From Tubulanus polymorphus (lineage: Eukaryota; Nemertea; Palaeonemertea; Tubulaniformes; Tubulanidae), in contig NC_134031.1 in assembly GCF_964204645.1 (NCBI RefSeq), positions 13,959,307 to 14,023,306 of the forward strand: a DNA stretch of 64,000 nucleotides, written 5' to 3'. This document shows positions 60,338 to 64,000 of the stretch, piece after piece; the stretch's first letter is position 1, and the number at the start of each line of letters is the position of its first letter. The position numbers and the translations under genes are program-made. The notes below the pieces were generated by a model. That model saw only the letters and a list, made by a program, of their open reading frames with translations, was not told the DNA's origin and did no database searches.

Positions 60338-61554
60338 TTACGTGCCTTCATTAGTTTCGAACCTACATATCCTAAATATGACAATCGAGGTGTGTTTTGA
60401 TTTGGAATGAACAGGGATGACGGTCTATCAATGCGCATAGAACTGTCTGACCACTTTTGTTCTATATCATCACATACGCATAGTTTAATTGAGTCTGGTG
60501 TTTGGACTGTAAACTCAGCCCCATTGCCGCGATAGCTGGAAAGCTGCCTCCTTTTCGGCTTCAGGATAGCAAGCTCAGTCTATTTGCGCGCGGTGGCGGC
60601 TGGAAAGTTGCCTCTGGACATCGGTCTCATCAAAAACTAAAAAACCTGACTGTGACATTTGATTCAGCGCACTTGCCGCCTCGGTGACTCATCGACGGTC
60701 TTTCATTACGCATAGAACTGTCGGCCAGCTATTGAAGCGGCGCGTGTCTAAGATCAAAACTGTAAATAAAACCCAAAATAGACTGTATCAAATAATTGTA
60801 TGTACAAATACTCGCGTGCCTGTGTCGCTTTCCTGTTGACGGTCTATCAATGCGCATAGCACTGTCCGTTGGGCCGCGACGCATCCACGCACCTGTCTAT
60901 GCACTGTAAATAGAAACACAAAACTGCCCCCGTATGAAACTTATACTTTCAGGCAAATTCAGCACCAGACGTGAAGTACCAACTGCGCACCCCTTGACGG
61001 AGAAACCCATCCTCATTGGAGCTGCATCTTCGGATACCAGGACCGTACTCTCATCTGGATAATTTGCGTTCAAAATGTGCTACTTTAAACTAATCAACAT
61101 GCAGGGCGGACAACATAGAGGAATTTACACCAATATTTACTCGGAAAATGCAAAAACTCTCGGATTATTTACACGCGGAAAACGACCAAAAAAATAAAAA
61201 AAAACGAACATTACCGATCTTAGCCCCTTATAGTTATTTTCAAATTTAGATGTATTAATTAGGCTTTAAACAACATAAACTCCCATCAGTCGCTTGCCGG
61301 TTCAGGCTGGATGGATGATTGTTCCGACGAACCGGAACCGACATTTTCAATTATGTACTTCGATTTAAAAAAATGATGTAACCGCGACCGACGACAACTC
61401 AACTACATTTTGTACTTCGATTTCCGATTTCAAAAACAAACCCCCTGTTTCGCTCCCGGCAGGTGTGGTGGGTATGTAAGGGTCGCCAAATCAAACGAAA
61501 TTTAATCGCAAAAGTTTTTACAATTACCAGTCAAATAAATAAGAGATTAAGATC
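60338..61554 (+). other. 3' UTR of lineage B LINE
   Basis: This is non-coding and long for a LINE. The motif GACGGTCT(A/T)TCA(A/T)T(G/A)CGCATAG then (A/C)ACTGTC occurs three times (60419-60447, 60694-60722, 60838-60866). GCTGGAAAG(C/T)TGCCTC occurs twice (60536 and 60599). CTAAGATCAAA at about 60748 equals U2 nt 21-31. The UTR ends with GATTAAGATC before the poly(A), again resembling the target. The solitary copy at 39901-40907 confirms where the 3' end lies. Confidence 0.75.
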
Positions 61555-61578
61555 AAAAAAAAAAAAAAAAAAAAAAAA

Positions 61579-61745
61579 AGATCAAAGTGTAGTATCTGTT
61601 TTTTATCAGCTTAATATCTGATACGCTCCCCATAGGGGAGCTTCGATATTAAACTGATTTTTGGCACTAGGTGAAGAGTCAGGGGCTTGCTCCGCCTTCG
61701 CCACGAGTTGGCCTGGTATTGCAGTACCTCCAGGATCGGCTCACT
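61579..61745 (+). pseudogene. U2 snRNA 3' part behind the full-length LINE
   Basis: It starts with the duplicated target AGATCAAAGTGTAG. It has TCTGTTTTTTATCAGC where other copies have TCTGTTCTTATCAGC, an insertion and substitution just after the branch-site sequence. Stem-loop IV and the 3' box remain. Confidence 0.92.
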
Positions 61746-62224
61746 CCCTCTGGGAGTTCAATATCAAATAAAGATAGTTGAGCCTATGTCTATCCTCGCT
61801 TACCAGGTTCTGTTTGTCTCCCGTCGAAATGCTCACGCCAACACGAGCTCTGTCTGTAGGCCTAAGATTTTTAGAGCGCACGGGTGGCCGCTTAGCGGCC
61901 ACCTGCACTTAGCCAATAGCACGCGTGAAAAACAACCTATCTGATTGGCTTAAATACTTATAAATCTATGACAATGCAATAGGCCGATGAATGGTTTGCA
62001 GCCAGGGTTTGTGTGGGCGTGAGCTTCGGCTTTAGTTCCAGAGAAGATCTAGACCATTAACAAACTGACCTTGACCTGGGCTCCGGCGTAACGTCGAAGT
62101 ACATAATACGTAGAATATGCATATGTGTTATGCATATGTAGTGCCAATTACGAATCAATGACGGAAGTTGAATTCCGTCGTCTGTCGTCGATTTATTCTT
62201 TTCATTGGACTATGAATATATATA
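61579..62224 (+). repeat. Diverged terminal unit of the U2 array
   Basis: The sequence follows the unit from U2 through GGCCGCTTAGCGGCC and the spacer to CATTGGACTATGAATATAT, but with many substitutions, an insertion GTCTCCCGTCGAAAT near 61818 and an insertion around 62122-62146. Similarity stops at about 62224, which marks the right border of the array. A short ATG-initiated frame here is spacer-derived. Confidence 0.85.
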
Positions 62225-62225
62225 T

Positions 62226-62640
62226 AGAAAATACAATCGCGGAAGACAGGAGGATGGTCAGTGGGTGTTCGGTGGAATCGAACGTGGAAATAATGCAAAC
62301 GGGATGCGGAAACGTTGGTACCGATAATCGAGAAGTGAATTTTACCGGGAACCACGATAATGAGCGATTGATGGAAAGCATATTCTAGTTTGGGAGAGCG
62401 CGGATATAATCACTTGACGGTTAATCATAATGTCACTTTTGTTGATCCAGAAACTAATGCATGTACAAATTTGATCGAGAATCAGTGGCTTCATGCAAAA
62501 AAACTTTCCGAAATATGGAACAGTGAAAGAACATTTTGACTCTTATCTTGGCCAATACTTGTTGTGGCGATGTCGAGTAGGAACTTCGGATCCATTCCTC
62601 TCATTCTTGAATGACGTGAAAACAATTTATAATGCAAATG
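62226..62640 (+). pseudogene. Merlin-type (IS1016/ISXO2-like) DDE transposase remnant
   Basis: Across several frames the plus strand reads RKYNRGRQEDGQWVFGGIE (62226-62283), PGTTIMSD followed by an in-frame TGA and WKAY (about 62345-62380), GYNHLTVNH and FVDPETNACTN with LIENQW (to about 62495), then FDSYLGQYLLWRCR after a frameshift near 62538. These are the hallmarks of the ISXO2-like/Merlin transposase domain, with the second Asp and the Glu of DDE visible. The first Asp would lie left of 62226, where the U2 unit begins, so the gene is truncated as well as broken. No terminal repeats were identified. Confidence 0.8.
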
Positions 62641-62653
62641 AAATGACAATACC

Positions 62654-63055
62654 TATGGTGGCTGATTAGGGCCAAGTTAAAAAAAAAATTCCGTGCAATG
62701 CATAAAATATATTGCTTCGTTTCTGCGTCCGTTTTTGCGCCGCGCAAAAACGAAATTTACCGCGCAGAAACGCGCCTAAACGAGCGCAGAAACGAAGTTC
62801 GTTTCTGCGCCCGTTTTGGCGCATTGATTTCTCGTTTTTGCGCCGCGCAAAAACGAACTTCGTTTTTGCGTCCGTTTTTGAGCGGCGCAAAAACGAAATT
62901 TACCGCGCAGAAACGCGCTAAAACGAGCGCAGAAACGAACTTCGTTTCTCTGCCCGTTTTTGCGCGTTTTAGCGCAGAAACGAAGCAATATATTTTTTTG
63001 CATGGTATATTGCACGGAATTTTTTTTTCTAACTTGGCCCTAATCAGCCACCATA
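62654..63055. mobile_element. Palindromic MITE of about 400 bp
   Basis: TATGGTGGCTGATTAGGGCC, continuing AAGTT, is mirrored at the right by AACTTGGCCCTAATCAGCC, continuing ACCATA. The inverted pairing continues through ATTCCGTGCAAT and AATATATTGCTTCGTTTCTGCG. The inner part consists of inverted and direct repeats of CGTTT(T/C)TGCGC and GCGCA(A/G)AAACG. TA at both outer ends allows a TA duplication. The Arg/Phe/Cys-rich ORFs on both strands follow from this composition. It lies directly after the Merlin remnant but is not evidently its derivative. Confidence 0.8.
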
Positions 63056-63689
63056 AATACCACATTGGCGGACAAATGAAAATTGATTATATTAATGTAA
63101 TAAAAAAGTCCGTGTTAATCAAAATCTGAAATATTAAAGAATTGTAGTGTGTTATGGTTGAAATAAAGAGTACACATGACGATAGTTCCTAAAAATGGTA
63201 TTCATTTTTTTTTCTGTGAGAAATGATAGACACTTAACGTATCGGTGGAAAGTGATGGTAACATATACAAAACACCCCGTCAGGTCGATTCCTGGAAACA
63301 GCGAATCTGTTTAAAGAAATACAAAACGAGTGTCCGAAACATGTACATAAACGAAGAGATTGGACATAAACAAAAATTCATTAATACATTGATTGAATTT
63401 ACTTTCGGGATAATAATTTACATTATTCAAGTTGAATACATAAATCAAGTTGTATGTAACGATATAAAGCAATATAAAACCCTAGACACATTTGTGTATA
63501 ACCTGATCAATATATGGGATTCGACCTTATTATCATATGCCGTACGAATCACGGCAATATCGTAGTAGGACTCAATGCACAACATGCTGTATATTCGACG
63601 TGAACCGAATCACTGTATACGGTGTGTATTGATATGAACCGAATCACTTCAAACGGTGCACCTACACATGTGTGCTATGTATAGTAAAG
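63056..63689. other. Non-coding stretch, no gene recognised
   Basis: An open frame of about 106 codons (63245-63565) matches no family I know. A short direct repeat GAACCGAATCACT(G/T) with (T/A)ACGGTG occurs at about 63602 and 63637. Nothing else can be supported. Confidence 0.35.
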
Positions 63690-64000
63690 TCAAGCCCACT
63701 TAGTAGTAAGGCATATGGAGATCTACTCATTCGGGCTTACTATACCGGACAGCCAGAACATTGCGCGATTTGTAATGACTTCAATCATACTTGGGTGACT
63801 TGCGATATTACGTGCACACATCCGACGCACGAACCTAATAAATGCCGACAATTGGAATATCGGCATCGTATCGAACAAGTGAGATACTGCCAGGAAAACC
63901 CGACACCAGCAGAATTCCAGGCTGATGACAGCCAGCGAGATGGGACACCACGATGTAGTTACAGATGAACCTATAAACTTGGTAACTGATTCAACATCTG
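63690..64000 (+). pseudogene. ORF1 fragment of a third U2-LINE-type element, runs off window
   Basis: The protein frame matches lineage B ORF1 from about residue 163: SSKAYGDLLIRAYY, then CAICNDFNHTWVTC and CTHPTHEPNKC, and QENPTPAE. Around 63910-63965 the frame is lost (stop at 63966-63968) while EPINLVTDSTS continues in another frame, so the gene is broken by an indel. The 5' part is absent, with an abrupt start near 63690. It is clearly diverged from lineage B; whether it belongs to lineage A or another cannot be told because lineage A lacks ORF1 here. Confidence 0.85.

Larger units (their letters stand above)
55354..61578 (+). mobile_element. Full-length U2-targeted LINE, lineage B (Keno-like, Tx1 group)
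   Basis: The element comprises an 86-nt 5' UTR, ORF1, a 44-nt gap, ORF2, a 3' UTR of about 1.2 kb and a poly(A) of about 24 nt. It is flanked by the 14-bp duplication AGATCAAAGTGTAG (55340-55353 and 61579-61592), U2 nt 24-37. An apurinic-type endonuclease at the ORF2 N-terminus plus a fixed target in an RNA gene is the mark of Tx1-group LINEs; Keno is the U2-targeting member I recall (Kojima and Fujiwara). The restriction-like-endonuclease U2 elements called Utopia are excluded by the domain order. Both ORFs are unbroken, so the copy may be active. Confidence 0.9.

Noticed and set aside
55354-61578. Assignment to Utopia, the other U2-targeting LINE group
   Set aside because: Utopia elements carry a restriction-like endonuclease after the RT; here an apurinic-type endonuclease precedes the RT and ORF1 is separate.
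62666-63129. Arg/Phe/Cys-rich proteins of 69-143 residues on both strands
   Set aside because: They translate the palindromic MITE in different frames and do not show coding constraint.

Overview
The window is animal nuclear DNA: spliced exons with GT/AG borders, snRNA genes with a metazoan-type promoter, LINE, Merlin, MITE and foldback elements, and no bacterial gene organisation. Frequent TAGGCCTA-like words and repeats ending in a CCCAAGTGGGCT hairpin resemble what I remember from marine invertebrate genomes, but the sequence does not fix the species or phylum.

Region 1 (1-14956) is repeat-rich single-copy DNA. Its only recognisable host gene is the 5' part of a mitofusin gene on the minus strand: three coding exons between 8430 and 7312 that include the GTPase P-loop. 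Around it lie two degenerate LINE reverse-transcriptase fossils in inverted orientation, each followed by TTCGAACGAAA-type repeats; several MITE-like inverted-repeat elements (1435-1709, 10692-10852, possibly 9527-9803); a large foldback complex (12728-13940); and repeated copies of short dispersed elements.

Region 2 (14957-62224) is a tandem array of a 1803/1804-bp unit, each holding one U2 spliceosomal snRNA gene with octamer, PSE-like and TATA-like promoter elements and a 3' box. Nineteen U2 genes look complete, twelve left and seven right of a retrotransposon block. Three further U2 copies are broken by retrotransposons. The units are almost identical except for the right-hand outermost one, which has diverged.

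The main discovery is a family of LINE retrotransposons inserted specifically in the U2 genes. A full-length two-ORF element (55354-61578; ORF1 with a CCHC knuckle, ORF2 with apurinic-type endonuclease, reverse transcriptase and a C-terminal CCHC) sits after U2 nucleotide 37, inside the branch-site recognition sequence GUAGUA, flanked by a 14-bp target duplication. A second, diverged lineage (37077-39892) occupies the same kind of site as a 5'-truncated copy. Behind its poly(A) tail a truncated 3' end of the first lineage (39901-40907) is inserted in the regenerated target. This fits the Tx1-group U2-targeting elements known as Keno; the family name is from memory.

Region 3 (62225-64000) beyond the array has a broken Merlin-type DDE transposase joined directly to the last array unit, a 400-bp palindromic MITE, and at the right edge a broken ORF1 from another member of the U2-LINE family.
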